64,000 nt of DNA from Tolypeutes matacus (taxonomy: Eukaryota; Chordata; Mammalia; Cingulata; Chlamyphoridae), in contig JAKSZT010053928.1 in NCBI GenBank assembly GCA_026826555.1, positions 1,450,629 to 1,514,628 of the forward strand. The letters are read 5' to 3'. Under the pieces are notes generated by a model that made no database searches, had not been told where the DNA came from, and was given only the letters and a program-made list of their open reading frames with translations. Made by a program: the position numbers and the translations under genes. Positions 33,285 through 45,389 of this stretch are shown piece by piece. Numbering within the stretch: the first letter of the stretch is position 1; the number at the start of each line of letters is the position of its first letter.

Positions 33285-34170
33285 ATCAAAGCCAGAAACA
33301 TAAAGGAAAAGACATAATTTGATTACATTAAAAACAAAATTACAGTATAGCAAAAACACACCCCATAAACCAACATAAAATATAAAGACAATCTGGAAAG
33401 AATATTTATAACACATGATGAAGAGATTAGATCCCTAATATATAGAAGGCTCTTATGAAATAATAAGAAATATTAACTTGCTAATGGAAAATACGAATAC
33501 AAAATATAAACTTGTCAATGGAAAATACAAAATGATCAATAAATATGTAAAAAGATATTAAAACCCATGATTAGTCAAAGAACTACAAATAAAAACAACA
33601 ATAAGATATTTTTCTCCTATGAGATAAACAAATATTGAAAATACCCAATGTTGATAGGTAAAGAAAGAAGCATACATTCTTATAAACTTATGATAGTGAT
33701 AAAAATTGGTACAACACATTCTGTTGGAAATTTAGCAAAAAGTCAGACTTAAAGATATGTATATCCCTTGGTTCACAAATTTCAGTTCTGGAAATTGATC
33801 TGAAGGGAATATTTGGATAAACATAAAACCGTGTGCATGAGAGTATTTATTATAGCATTGCTTAAAACAGAAATGGAAATCAATCTAAATGACTGTCCTT
33901 AATGGTTGGTTCAATAACTAATGGTAAAATCATACCACAGATTACCTATAGACATTAAAATGATGATGTAAAGATGTATTTATTAACATGGAAAAATATG
34001 TCCCATATGTCATTAAATAAAAAGGCGTTAAGTATATATGGCTCCCAACATTTCCAAAAAAAAAAAAAGATAAAAGTCTATATTTGTACATATAGGAAAG
34101 GTACAGATGGAAATATATTTTAAAATATAAACAAAAAATGTTAATGGTCATTATCCTTGATTATTTGTGA
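33285..34170 (+). mobile_element. Old L1 ORF2 end and 3'UTR, sense
   Basis: cctatgagataaacaaatat, tggtacaacacattctgttg, cccttggttcacaaatttca, ttattatagcattgcttaaa and tatagacattaaaatgatga keep the order of the ancient L1M tail. AT-rich, full of stops. A local ~33-bp duplication (cttgctaatggaaaatac / cttgtcaatggaaaatac) lies at about 33,476-33,530. Confidence 0.75.
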
Positions 34171-34679
34171 ATTACTAATCTAAAAAAGAATAATCTGTTT
34201 TCATTTTGAGGAAAACACACCAAAATGTGTTTCTATCTGTAATCACAGTTATTACTAGTACAAAATAGTTTTTTAAAGATGACATCCTCACACTTGCTTC
34301 TTAATGTCACTCCAAGGTCATGCTGTCATGGTTGTAAACCAGCCTACCAGAGGGTTCAGACAGCTTAGCACTAAAAAAGTGTGGTTAAGGGTGGTTAAGG
34401 GTGAGACAGTATGGATTTAGGTCTAGGACTTCTTGACAAATATTAGTTCGGATTCTAAAACAACACCAACATCTGAGAATGAGAATGCAACAAGGCACTT
34501 AAAATGAGACAATAGATGAGGAGTGCGTGTGAACCAGCCAGGAGTGATCTCTTCCCCTGGAAAACACACAGTCTGTGTACTTCTGGAGGCATTTACCACA
34601 TCCAGAAGTATCTTACAGCTATTCCCCACCAACTGGCAAGCTCCTTCAATCTGGAAAATAGAACCCACTCATCCCCCAT

Positions 34680-34800
34680 TCAGTCACTGGAGAAATATGT
34701 GTTGAGCATGTATTACGTGTCAGGAACTTGGCTAGGTAGCAGGAAAAGAGTTCAACACACACAAATCCTGCCCTCAGGGAGTCCATGGGGAGTGTGGCCA
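34680..34800 (-). repeat. L2 3' end (antisense)
   Basis: gttgagcatgtattacgtgt, caggaacttggctaggtagc and ctgccctcagggagtccatg are the antisense L2 tail. Confidence 0.65.
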
Positions 34801-35064
34801 GCAGACTGAATAGTCACTTTCACTTCAGTTTAAAATGTGCTTCATGAATGCTGAGGTTACTTTGGATGCTCTGTCTAACCAATTCAGGAGCAGTTAGGGA
34901 AACCATCTTGGAGGGTATATCCAAAGGCAGACCTGAGAGATGAGTAGCAGGTAGCTGGGGCTAGTAGAAGAAAGTGCACCAGGCAGGGGGAATAGTTGTG
35001 CAGTGGCCTAGAGGTGAGAACATATTGGAGAGCCGGAGCTTCCAGTATGAAAGAGAGCTGAGGA

Positions 35065-35160
35065 AGTTTTCATCCCTGGCTGCACATTAGAATCACCCAG
35101 AGAGAGTAAATAAACAAACTTCAAGCAAATAAAGGAAGGAATTTCTGCCCAGGCCTAATG
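35065..35160 (+). repeat. hAT-Charlie (MER5-like) fragment
   Basis: catccctggctgcacattag followed by aatcacccagagag is the characteristic start of MER5-type hAT-Charlie MITEs. Only part of the element is recognisable. Confidence 0.5.
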
Positions 35161-35794
35161 CCAGTCTGATTCCATTGGTTTCTTGTGGTGATGGGTGGCC
35201 TTTCAACTCGGGCACCGCTGCCCAGGCTCCTCCAGTTGCCCTAATAGGATGTCCTCCTGCCACCAACCTTTCTGATTCCCAAAAGGAACAGATCCTTGTA
35301 GGCTCCAGGGTGATTGCAGCAGGCAGCTTGGAAGGAGACCCACTGGGTGGGAGTGTGAAGGGCTGGTAAACCAGGCTATGACGTTTGGGTTTGCCTTAGG
35401 GGCAAGAAAGTGCCTTGTTGAATGAATGCACACCCATGGGCCACTGCCATTAATAAGTGTTTAAAGAGGCTTTAGCATATTTGCCAAAGCACCAGGATTT
35501 TTATGGTAACCACCTGGGTATTTAAATGCTTTGTGCAAAGGGGGAAGGTATAAGGAAACACAAAAATAGATATGCTATAGAATGTGTTCCAAATCAATAC
35601 TCCAGTACACTCAAAAGGTACATTTCTGAATAGGTATATGTAAATTAGAAGCTTATAAAGTAAATCATAAAGGCACCTGGGGAGGTTGCTATTAAAAGAA
35701 TCATTTGAGGTAAAATGTACTGAAATGTTAACAGTAACTCCTAATTTATTTGTTTTATATTATTTGGAGTTTCATATAGAATATTGAGTTTTTT

Positions 35795-35836
35795 TTTAAC
35801 AAATCAATTTTATTGACACATATTAATAAAGCAGAT
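35795..35836 (-). mobile_element. Micro-L1: about 40-nt 5'-truncated L1 3' end
   Basis: After a T run the text reads aatcaattttattgacacat and attaataaagca. This matches the extreme 3' end of the L1-derived element at 59,557 (aatcaattttatttatacat, attaataaagca). A 12-bp duplication tattgagttttt (35,782-35,793 and 35,837-35,848) brackets it, and the right copy continues gttttt/aaaag, a fitting L1 endonuclease site. Confidence 0.85.
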
Positions 35837-35999
35837 TATTGAGTTTTTAAAAGAAGTACACAATGGTGTATTTGCATAATTATGTAAACAATAAAATATG
35901 TTCTGATTCACCAGAGAACAGGCTGGGCATTCTGGAATAAACATGGACTCATTTTCAGTCTTAGGTTTGAAGCTCACTAAAGATAGGACTTTGGGGAAA

Positions 36000-36165
36000 T
36001 GGTTTAACCTCTCAGAAATTCTATTTCCTGGTCGATAAACTGTGAAAAACACACTCACCTTGCAAGGCTGTAATAAAAGGTGATAGGTAGAGTGAGTAAG
36101 GTCTCTGGAACAATACCTGACACTTAGTAGGTGCTCAGTCCATGGCAACTATTATTAACCTGCTT
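36000..36165 (+). repeat. MIR SINE (sense)
   Basis: ggtttaacctctcagaaatt, cttgcaaggctgtaataaaa, acaatacctgacacttagta and ggtgctcagtcc follow the MIR order. Confidence 0.75.
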
Positions 36166-36169
36166 TCAA

Positions 36170-36915
36170 AAAGAGTTTTAGGGTCCTTAAAATGCTTCTT
36201 GGAATTTGGATTCCTCTGAACTTTCCTAGATTCTGTTCGCAAAGCAGATATTATGGGTGAAAATTTTTGGCTACTGCTGGATGTTTTTTTTTTTTTTGCT
36301 TAATAACATGCTAGTATCTAACTAGAGCCAAAAAGAATATTTCAGCGTTACCCCTACCAGATGAAGGTCATTGTTTTGGGTAGGCAAGCTCCCAAACTCA
36401 GTAAACTTGTTACATAATTCTAAGCTGTTAATTGGGAATGTGTTTTACAGCTCACTCTTGCTTGTGAGCCCCCTGGGAAGCTACAGAATTCCCATGCTTT
36501 GGGTCAGATGAAGCTTGGGAGCATTTTCGAAGCTTTTCTTGGTTACAATGGATGACTGGCAACACCTGCTTTGAAAAATTTCCAAACCAAAATGACTTCT
36601 GCTCTGCTGTATGTTCAGGGCTCTGGGGACAGAGCCGAGCATTTCTTATGTGCTGGACCTCTAGCAGGACCGTTGTGGCTGGTCTTGCCCCCAGGGACTC
36701 CTGCAGCCCACTCCACGTGAGGTGATCGAGTGCACTTCCAGTTCTCCTAATAGATGCCAACCTGCTAGCTACCTGTGTGATTTCCATTCTTAATCTTCCC
36801 AACAGAGAATCCACTCTGGGGACCTCTGTATTGGGGATAATTTCAAACTTTCTGTAATCGAGCTTAATATGCACCAACAGCGTTACATGGCATAGTAGAG
36901 TAAAACCTTGGTCGT
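36170..36915. other. Intergenic stretch with an unassigned 141-codon minus-strand frame
   Basis: A minus-strand frame at 36,452-36,877 is open for 141 codons, but the product has no domain, signal peptide or family resemblance I recognise. It is bounded by no splice-site or promoter logic. GC content is slightly higher than in the surroundings. Most likely a chance frame. Confidence 0.3.
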
Positions 36916-36919
36916 TATA

Positions 36920-37020
36920 TAGGGTGAACAGTCATCCTGGTTTGCCCGGGACAGTCCCCACTTTATACCTACTGTCCCTATGTCCTATGTAATCAATAAA
37001 TCACCCACTTTCACTCTCGA
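36920..37020. repeat. Possible old DNA-transposon fragment
   Basis: tagggtgaacagtcatcctg followed by gtttgcccgggacagtcccc has the phrasing of an old mammalian repeat with tcctggtttgcccgggactg wording. Family not certain. Confidence 0.35.
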
Positions 37021-37039
37021 ACGTATTCTGGTTTAGACA

Positions 37040-37565
37040 TGTTATTGTGTAATCATTTAAACTACCAGGCCTTCTGTGACTTGGCCCCATCAACCTACCA
37101 ACCCCTCTCCCATTTCCCCCTTGCTCCCTTTGTGCCAGCCACATTGGCCTTCTTTCCTTTGTTTTGAAGACATCGGTCTTGATACTCCCTCAAGGCACTA
37201 ATCCTTGTTGAGTCCTTCTGCCCCAGATCTTTACGTGGTCTGCTGCTTTTTGTCATACAGGCCTCAATTTGTGTCACCTGCTCCAAGATACTTTTACTGA
37301 TCACCCTGATCTAAAGTCTCCTCCACCCACAGCCCAAACACCATCATTTCACCATGTTTTATTTCCTTCACCACATATCATAATCTGAAATTATTCTCTT
37401 AATTTATTTCCTTGTTTCTTATCTAGCTCCTTACCCTGGAATATAAATTCAGGACTCTTGTCTGCTATGTTGACTGTTACCATCCTCAACTCCTAGAATA
37501 GAGTCTGGTACCTAGAGGTGTTCAGTAAATATTTGCTGAAGCAGTGAATGAATACACCAACTGAG
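37040..37565 (+). mobile_element. L2 LINE 3' end (sense)
   Basis: ccaggccttctgtgacttgg, gccagccacattggccttct, ttttactgatcaccctgatc, ctggaatataaattcaggac and cagtaaatatttgctgaagc preserve the order of the L2 3' end. Confidence 0.8.
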
Positions 37566-37724
37566 CATTTGTCAAAAACTGAGGGAAAATTTCTTTTCCC
37601 TCAGAAATGGGAAAGGATGGTTAGATATGAGATTCCTTTGCTTTTTCAGATATTCAAATTCTATCCCTGGATAAGTTAGACCACCAGAAGGTTACACACT
37701 GGAACGACGGTAGTTTATCCCAGC

Positions 37725-37850
37725 AGTTTGCAGTCCTGTCTGCGCATTGGAATTCCCCATGGCACTTTAAAAAAACCCAAAGGATCTGACCCCACCCTGG
37801 AGACTATGATGTGCACCCTGAGTTGAAAACCATTGGTTGAGCTAATTACC
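37725..37850. repeat. hAT-Charlie (MER5-like) fragment
   Basis: gtctgcgcattggaattccc, ctgaccccaccctggagact and gagttgaaaaccattggttg match MER5-type MITEs including the inverted-repeat end (gagaaccactg-like). Confidence 0.6.
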
Positions 37851-38039
37851 TTTATTGGGTTGTTACTCAACGTGATGCATTTGATTTTTATTTAATGCTG
37901 CAAGGAAAGGTCGTATGAAACTTGTTGCTACAATATATTACCCCTGACTAGGCTGTTAGGGAATCCGATCTTGGACATTTGTCATTAACAAATATATGTC
38001 CTCCCTGTAGAGTAATGAAAAAACACAAGGCTTGGAATT

Positions 38040-38190
38040 GTGACATACTGTGATTCCACCTCAGGCTTTTCTTTTGTGATGTTGGGCAAATGGCTTAACC
38101 TCTTAGCACCTCAGATTTCCCTATTAGTAAAATGATCCATCTCCTAGGATTGTTGGAAGCATTAAAAGAAAGAGTGTATGGAAAGTATAC
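38040..38190 (+). repeat. MIR SINE (sense)
   Basis: gttgggcaaatggcttaacc, tcttagcacctcagatttcc and taggattgttggaagcatta match MIR. Confidence 0.75.
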
Positions 38191-38199
38191 CCAAAACTA

Positions 38200-40595
38200 C
38201 AAAATGTGAAAAAGTATAATTTGCCCTTTTGTATTTGTACTACTAGCAATAGAAATTGTACTAATTTATGTGAAATGTTTACTATGTCTGCTTAATTAGA
38301 GGATAGCACTATTATGATTATGTGTTTCATTAAATCTTGTGCCAGAATCATTTTGTGATAACTTCTATTTACTAATATGGGAAGCCCCTACACACACATG
38401 CTTGATCTTCATTGCGCTGGGGTCTTCTCAGTCAGCATAGTTATCTGCCTGTACCCCCCCACACCCACATGCACATGACTCTAGAGGAACATTATAAACC
38501 ATTTTCACTCACAGGAACACATACACACACACAATACACTCATACTGTCTCCTCGCATCATAAACGCCAGTGGTAACAGTAATGTCCAAAAGATCATGAG
38601 AGGTGATATATTAAACAAAAGAAAATGCAATTATTTATGATATCCAAATTTTTTTCTTATGTCCTCTTTTCTTTGCTACAATAAAGAAAAATTAGATATC
38701 TATATATTTAGAATTCGCCAAGAAAATAGTCTATTTGAAAGGGGAAAATGAATGAATGCAGGTGGGCAAGTTTTGCATCTTTTTGTCCCGCTCTTACTAT
38801 TCAATAGAGTTACAGAAAGGTCTTCATCTATTTTCTATTTTTGGTTCTTGCATGTGGGAGTTTTTAAAATGTTCACATCTACTTCTTATAATACCAACAA
38901 AGAAAAATCCAGACATTTTCTCCAAGACACCATCTTGATTTGCTTTAGTAGTGCTGTTAGCATTAGGCATCTTACTGTTGTTTCATTCTTATGTTACTTT
39001 TTTTAATTGTCCTGAGTTATTTTCCTTGATCATCAGAAAGTTGTTGCATTATTTATTTTTACATCAAGCAATCTTGGTGCTTATGTGATTTATTTATTTT
39101 TTTGAAGTTTCCCCTCCTTCCCACTCTCCCTTATTTCCTTTTTCTTTCTTCTCCCTGCTGCTTCATATTCTGTGTCACTTTAATTTGCTTGCTATTGAAA
39201 AGGCAGAATATATTCCATTATTTTCCCTGTGTTTTTCCATTCTCATTTCTCTAATCTGGAGTCGATATAAATGTTTGGGGGCAGCTTTCCCTTCTGTTTC
39301 TAGAACTCCTGAGGGATTTGTATATTATCTGGAAAATGGACACTCAAAAGTCAGTTTTCTGCCCTAGGAAGAAGAGTCTGAGGAATTCAAATAGCCTGCT
39401 GCTTTTAGCTCATTTTCCCTTTAGGTCTTCAAAACAGACTTTATGATGTTTATAATTTTGGTATTTCAATAGAATCTTCCAGTTTTTGTTACATCATCTT
39501 AATAAATGCTTACAAAATTAATATATTTGCAGTCAGTTCTGAATGCAGACTTGTTATTTGTGAAATTGTGTTATTAGATGGTCCTGGATAATTAGTACAG
39601 AAGGCTGTCACTTCAAGAGAGAGGAGATATTCAGTTTTAAGCTACTAAATCATTACTTTTGGAATTTTACCATGTCATTAAGCCCAACATTTTCTGGAAT
39701 AGTGAGCTACTTTCAAAATATATAAGCTTTTTAAAATTTTTGATGTAGTTTTTAGAAAAGTAGATTTAGTTCACTGTTCTCTGTCACCTCTTGTCCCACC
39801 AAGGATGTGTGAATAGTTAACTCGACTCTAAATTTACTGCCAATAAAAACTAACAAGAACATCTGCATTGAAATTGTTGTCCTGTGATATCATTTCTTAA
39901 ATATAATAAATGAAACAGAGAGGATACACAGCTTATGCATACTCTTGCACAGAGGTGAATGAGAGATTTACCATTCGGTATAAGATATTTACATTCGTTC
40001 AACAGAATATGACTCCCTTTGCAGTCTTCTAAAGCCATGCCTGTAATATACATTATTATGGTAATTTAAAAATGGAACATAGAGTAGAAAAAGGAAATGA
40101 TAAATGCATATCATCTTACTCTTTATAGCTCTAGTAAATTTCGTACCTTAGGCTAGACCGAATGCATTCTGAGTTTCTCATGCAACAATCATTTTGGAAA
40201 TGCGTCAGTCAACAGGCTTCTTTTACTCATTATTATTTAGCCTAAAGATCCGAGGAATCTATTTTTATTCTGTTATCAATTTATTTCCAAGAAATGCCAC
40301 TGCCTTTACCTACTTGGGTGAACATTTTCTTTCTTCCCATTTATAACGATTGTAAAACTAGAACCCTTTCCACTCTCATTTCATCAACTATTTCCAAGAG
40401 CCACACATTAATTTTTTTCCCATGGGATGCATTCATCTACGAATTAGTATAACAGATATTTCAGAAACGGCAGCTGAGCCTCTAAAAAATTTTTTTTCTT
40501 TCCTCTCAAATCAAAGAATCAAGAATATCTTTCAGGTTTCCTTTTTTTTTTTCTTTTTTCTAAGCATTAAATCTTCCAGTCCAAATCATGGAAAA
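38200..40595. other. Repeat-poor intergenic stretch
   Basis: Apart from CA-rich patches at 38,388-38,400 and 38,519-38,535 and short T runs, no repeat or gene is recognised. Confidence 0.4.
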
Positions 40596-40599
40596 AATA

Positions 40600-41165
40600 A
40601 CTCGGAAGGCATTTGTTGAATTACACAAAGGGCATGTGGTTTCAACCTCTGCTGAAACACAGGCTGCAGCCTAACTGTCCAGGCACTATCCTTCCCTGCA
40701 AAGGTGAAATGATTTAGAGGCCTAGAGAAACTTAATTTTTCTTGATCACCATGTGCAACCCGGAATTTTAATGGCAGGCATAATTAATTCTTCTGATGTT
40801 AATCATCAGGGCTGGGCTCCACAATTATCAGCCTGGTGCAGCTGGGGCATGGTGCAGACATGAAAAATTAGGAAAATGAATCAGTAATAGGGTGGCAGAT
40901 TTAATCTGCATCATGAAAACAAAGTTAAAAAGAGGAAGATCGAGAGAATTTCAGCCGAAGCTTTTGTGCCAATGCGCAGTGACAGAACTGAAAAATGTTG
41001 CCGATGTCCAAAGTGATTGGTAATTACCAAGCCATTGAATTTTTTATTGTCAATTTATCATTGCGCCAGAGGTTAAATTTAACATCTTCTTCTAAAGCCA
41101 TCACTCTCAGAAGGCTCACTGCGCATCACGTGGCTCAGAGTCAGGGAAAGGTTAATCAGGTATTC
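40600..41165. other. Candidate conserved non-coding element (possible enhancer)
   Basis: A compact repeat-free block with many transcription-factor-like words: gcataattaattcttctgat, gttaatcatcagggctggg, aaaatgaatcagtaatagg, agtgattggtaattaccaag, attgtcaatttatcattgcg. It shows balanced base composition and several retained CpGs (atgcgcagtg, ctgcgcatcacgtgg, an E-box/CRE-like cacgtg). No coding frame. These are typical of vertebrate developmental enhancers, but conservation is not tested here. Confidence 0.35.
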
Positions 41166-41433
41166 CTTTAGTTTGCATGTACCTCCCAAACCTCCATCCT
41201 CCTGGGCTGTGTCGGCCATCGCTGAATACCTGCCACTGGAGATTTTTTACCATTCGTCACCCAGTACTTTCAGATGCATATCAAATTGTGTTACACACAT
41301 ACACACACATTTCTCCCTCTCTATTGGCATTTACTAAGAATGCTGGTGCAAGAAAAGAATTATTTCTTAAGTCAGAAAAATCCTATCATTTCAAGCCCTG
41401 GAGATACTTCATTAAGGTACAACTGAAACAGGG

Positions 41434-41462
41434 CTCTCTCCCTCTCTTTTTCTCTTTTTCTC

Positions 41463-41493
<31 letters not shown>

Positions 41494-41502
41494 ATGTGTG
41501 TG
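41434..41502. repeat. (CT)n microsatellite with a short (GT)n end
   Basis: Pyrimidine tract turning into pure CT dinucleotides at about 41,467-41,493, followed by atgtgtgtgtg. Confidence 0.95.
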
Positions 41503-41509
41503 TTTTAAA

Positions 41510-44165
41510 TGCTATTTAGTCATGGGCATTGGAAAAAAAATGCTATGACCCCTTCTTAAAACAAAATTAAAATTCCACAACAACTGCATCTGCCTCAGAT
41601 TTAATTCTCGTCTTCATCTCTTTCTCTTCGGCACAACATGTCCCTTTTATTAATAGCTCATAAAAACTTAGTTTAAAAGGAAGGAGATATTTATCCATGC
41701 AAATATTTAACACTTCAAATAACCACTTCCTTTGAAGAGCTTTCTGAAAGATTTGAGCAGATCCAGAGTAGATATTGAAATTCTACATGAATAGGCTCTT
41801 GATTTTTTTTTAAGTAACTTCAATTCAGTTACTGCCCAGTCTTTTAACATCACTTGTTTCATCTTTTTGCCGTTTGCTTGATTGTGCCTCTTCTTCCATA
41901 TGTATTTTGAAATATGGAGCAGTCTCTTCTTAAGGAAATGGTATGTATTTTCCATAAATTAAAAATGGAAATAGCCTTTAGGGAGATTTGAAAAAAATCA
42001 ATGTGTGCATTAATTACGGCAATTCATTACTCAAATAAAAATGGGCTCAACCTTTCATTGGATACAAATTTAGGGACTGAGGATGTTTGCAAAAGACAAA
42101 GCCTGTGATTCTGATCCTGTTAATCTGCAGATCAAAGACTCCGTGAATCTATGCCTGGTGGAAACTCCTCAGGGGATAGCCAAGCTGGGCTCCATCCCAG
42201 CACACAGGCAGTGACTTATTGCTGCTGAATACAAAAGCTGGTCACGTGACTGTCACCAAACAGCAGTGGCAGGAGTCCTTCTCCTGCCTGGGCTTCCTGA
42301 GACCTTGCTTTTCTGATCCCCCACTTTCTATAATTAAATCTGAACCATAAAACCATACCTGGCAAATGACCTCCAGCTGCCCTCATGAACAACAATGGGA
42401 ATTTTGCTGGTAGCAACTCTTTGCCTTTTGGAAAGAACATCAGCAAATACCCTACTTAGCTTTCCTCCCCCACTCTACCGTGTTTCCAATTCTCCCCACA
42501 CCGAGCTTCCTCTCCCCCTTTGGACTTAAGTAAGGGATTGGAAATACACAGCAAATAAAAAATACTGTATAATTTATTGAAAAGATCCACTGTCTTCTCC
42601 TGAATTGGTAACCTGTCCTTTTAAGAAGAAGAGAGAGAAAGTGGAATGAAGGAATGTAATTTTTCTAACAGCATTTGGCTGCCTTTCTTTCATCATGTTT
42701 TATGGCTAGAGGCTAAATTACCACGTGAAGGTTTCTGTTTAAAACCTGAACATGTTTGGTATGATTTGAATCCTGCCATATTTTGCATAGCTGCCTTTTG
42801 CCTGAGCAAGTTTAATGCAAAGATCAGCAGCTCAGAGCATAACACTTATTAGCCAGTTTTTCTGTTATTGGTATCCCCCACTATTTTAATTGGATTCTTT
42901 CCAAAATTGCAACTAATTAAGAATCAATTCAGTACCATTAGCAAGTGGGACAAGCTAGCTGCTGTTGCATATTTCAAAAGAGTTAGTTTTAATGAGAGGC
43001 GGTACTGGATGGGAGGGAGAAAGAAACAGATGAAAGATAGTGCAGGGACCTTCAGCTAAACTGAACAACTAATGGTACACGGAAAGATGCTGAACTTGTA
43101 GTCCTCTATAATTGATCTACTTACTGTTCTTAAAGAAACTTTAAAAACATGAATGCAGGTATTTAAAGGTACATTAGAAGTTCAATAACGATTTATAAAC
43201 ATTACAAATTGTTGGCTTTTGTAGTGGAGTGCTCCTTTTATTGGAGAAACATATGCTGTCTGCTTTGAGACCTGTTAACCTCAGCACTGCCAAGCCATTT
43301 TCTCTTCCCCAGGATTTGGACTGGAGCACATCTGCTTATCCAGACTGCATTGCCTGCAGATGGTGCTTTTTAATTTGTTAAAGGGTTAGCTGGGCCATAT
43401 TTTTGACAGCTGTTCTTGAGTTCCTTTACCACAAAGAAAAACTTTGCTATAACTTGGTACTTTAGGGAGAGAAATTTGATGCTCACATCCTCATTAGTTG
43501 CTTCTGCTCTTTCTTGGATCTTAGTGTCCAGTCCGCCCTTGTTATTAAGGGTTGCGTGCAGGCTGATGTTTTGCTCCAGGAGATGTAGGTGGAAAGTTAG
43601 TATACAGTTAACCTGCTTTGAACATTATATTATGAGTACATATGCAATTTCAATGGGGCAGACGAATATTTAATCATTAGAAAGGATAGGCAATAAATCA
43701 AATGTCTGAACTTGGATGCATTATCTGATATTCTTGATTTCAGACTTAACCTTCCTCATGGACTTCTGTCATGAGAAATTACCTGGACTAAGTTTCTTCA
43801 TTTGAAGCAATCATAGCCCAACCCCAAAGCTTTTATGATTGTAAGATAACAGCAATAAAAAAGAGATTGTTGGCTTCTAGCAGTGGACATGGACAATAAA
43901 AATATATTACTCTATAGAAAAATAATTTTGCTAAGTTTAGGTTTGATTACATGTTTGAGATGGTGTGGAGTAGAGATTGAAAAGGCAATTACAAGGCTAC
44001 TGAATACTGAAGATTTGTGAGTTTAAAGGATTCTTTAAGATGTATAGGGGTAAGAAAAGGCAGCATATTTCCTGGGTAGGTTTTTCTCTAGTTACAAATG
44101 TTATCAAGACAATAGAGAAGCCAGTTAGAATCTGCGTACTATTAACAGTTGGGCTTTCAATATAG
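41510..44165. other. Repeat-poor intergenic stretch with possible regulatory blocks
   Basis: No transposon recognised over 2.6 kb, unusual for this window. AT-rich homeodomain-like words recur (gtgcattaattacggcaatt at about 42,006, aactaattaagaatcaattc at about 42,911). No exon recognised: frames are short and unrelated to known families. Confidence 0.3.
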
Positions 44166-44169
44166 GGAA

Positions 44170-44560
44170 AAATACTCTCCTCGACCCCACTCAGTTACCT
44201 TAACCCGAGACCCAGTGGTCATCCTTGATTTCTCTCTCATACTCCCTTTCCACCTATTACAAGAACCTGTCAATTTGACCTCCTCAACATCTCAAATCTA
44301 TCACCTCCTCTCCACCCTCCTTTGCCTCTATCTTAGTGTGTAACTTCATCATTTCTTAACTAGATTATGGCAATACCCCCTTTACCCGAGCCTCCAGTCT
44401 AGCCACCTCCAATATCTCAGCACCATGAACTTCTTGCTGCTGTCTCTTTTAATACCCTGTAATATCATTAGCAATTTCCTTACCTTTCTCCCTTTTCGGC
44501 TTTAAGTTATTTGAGGACAGGGCCTAGATCTTTCGCCTCTGTATCTACAGCCCTATCACA
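44170..44560 (+). mobile_element. L2 LINE fragment (sense)
   Basis: gtggtcatccttgatttctc, acctcctcaacatctcaaat, cttaactagattatggcaat and gcctccagtctagccacc follow the L2 ORF2-end order. A tail near 44,510 (tgaggacagggcctagatct) continues it. Confidence 0.75.
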
Positions 44561-44589
44561 GTGTACAATTAAAAAAATTACTGAATGAA

Positions 44590-44720
44590 TTAGCTCACAC
44601 TATATATTAGGCCCTTTTTTAGACTCTGGGGATATAGCAGGAAATGGGACTCACAGAATCTGTGTCCTTGTGCACTTTACACTCACGTGAACGAACAGTC
44701 GAAATTGGAAGCTCACTGGC
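44590..44720 (-). repeat. L2 3' end (antisense)
   Basis: ctatatattaggcccttttt, actctggggatatagcagga and aatctgtgtccttgtgcact resemble the antisense L2 tail. Confidence 0.45.
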
Positions 44721-44887
44721 TTGGGGGCTGTGTGATACTTTTAGGTCTTGTTCTAGCATGGAGCTGACCGTCTGAGGTACACACGAAGGAAACTAGAATT
44801 GCCGAGCAATCGTCCAACCCCCAAATTAAATATCAGCTTTGTATCATGTACATCAGAATTTTAAATGAAGCTACCCTGGGCCAAGGG

Positions 44888-45385
44888 TGTGTGGTAGATT
44901 GTTGAAGTAGTGCCCTCCAAGTTGTTCATGACTCTCCTGTCCCCATGTCCCTGGGCAGTCCCCTCTTTCAGTGACTCAGAGCTTGGCCGTGTGACTTGCT
45001 GTGGCTGGTGGTACAATAGCAAATGTGAGCCAGCACATTGAGGCTTGCCTTCTCTCGTTGCAAATGGGATCTCAGCTGCCGCCACCATGGGAAGAAGCTT
45101 GGGCTAGCCTATCGGATGGTGAGAGACGTGTGAAAGTCACCCTCATTGCTCCAGCCAACTGTGAATTGTCCTCCACATGCGCAAGTAAGACCATCCCAAA
45201 CTATCCAGCCCCCAGCTGACCTGCCAACTGACCACAGATACATGAGCAAACTCAGCCAAGAGCAGTCAATCCTGACCAGTATCTCCAGCAGCACCCAGCC
45301 AACCCAAAAACTTGTGAGCAATGATAAATGGCTCTTGTTTGAAGCCGCAAAGTTTTGGTAGATGTGTTATACAGCAGACTCTAAC
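44888..45385 (+). mobile_element. MLT1-type MaLR LTR (sense)
   Basis: tgtggtagattgttgaagta, gcccccagctgacctgccaa, gaccacagatacatgagcaa, gctcttgtttgaagccgcaa and agttttggtagatgtgttat match old MLT1 LTRs (…agccacagacacatgagcg…aagccactaagttttggggtggtttgttac…). A GCCGCCACCATGG-like text at 45,078 is accidental. Confidence 0.8.
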
Positions 45386-45389
45386 TGGG

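Noticed and set aside
36452..36877. 141-codon minus-strand open frame
   Set aside because: No domain, signal or family resemblance, and no promoter or splice context. In a 64-kb window frames of this size arise by chance where GC rises.
41434..41502. Regular short repeat that might suggest a CRISPR-like or satellite array
   Set aside because: It is a plain CT/GT microsatellite without spacers, in a mammalian genome.
45001..45219. Kozak-like gccgccaccatgg and a 72-codon frame
   Set aside because: It falls inside an MLT1-type LTR and the frame has no family match.
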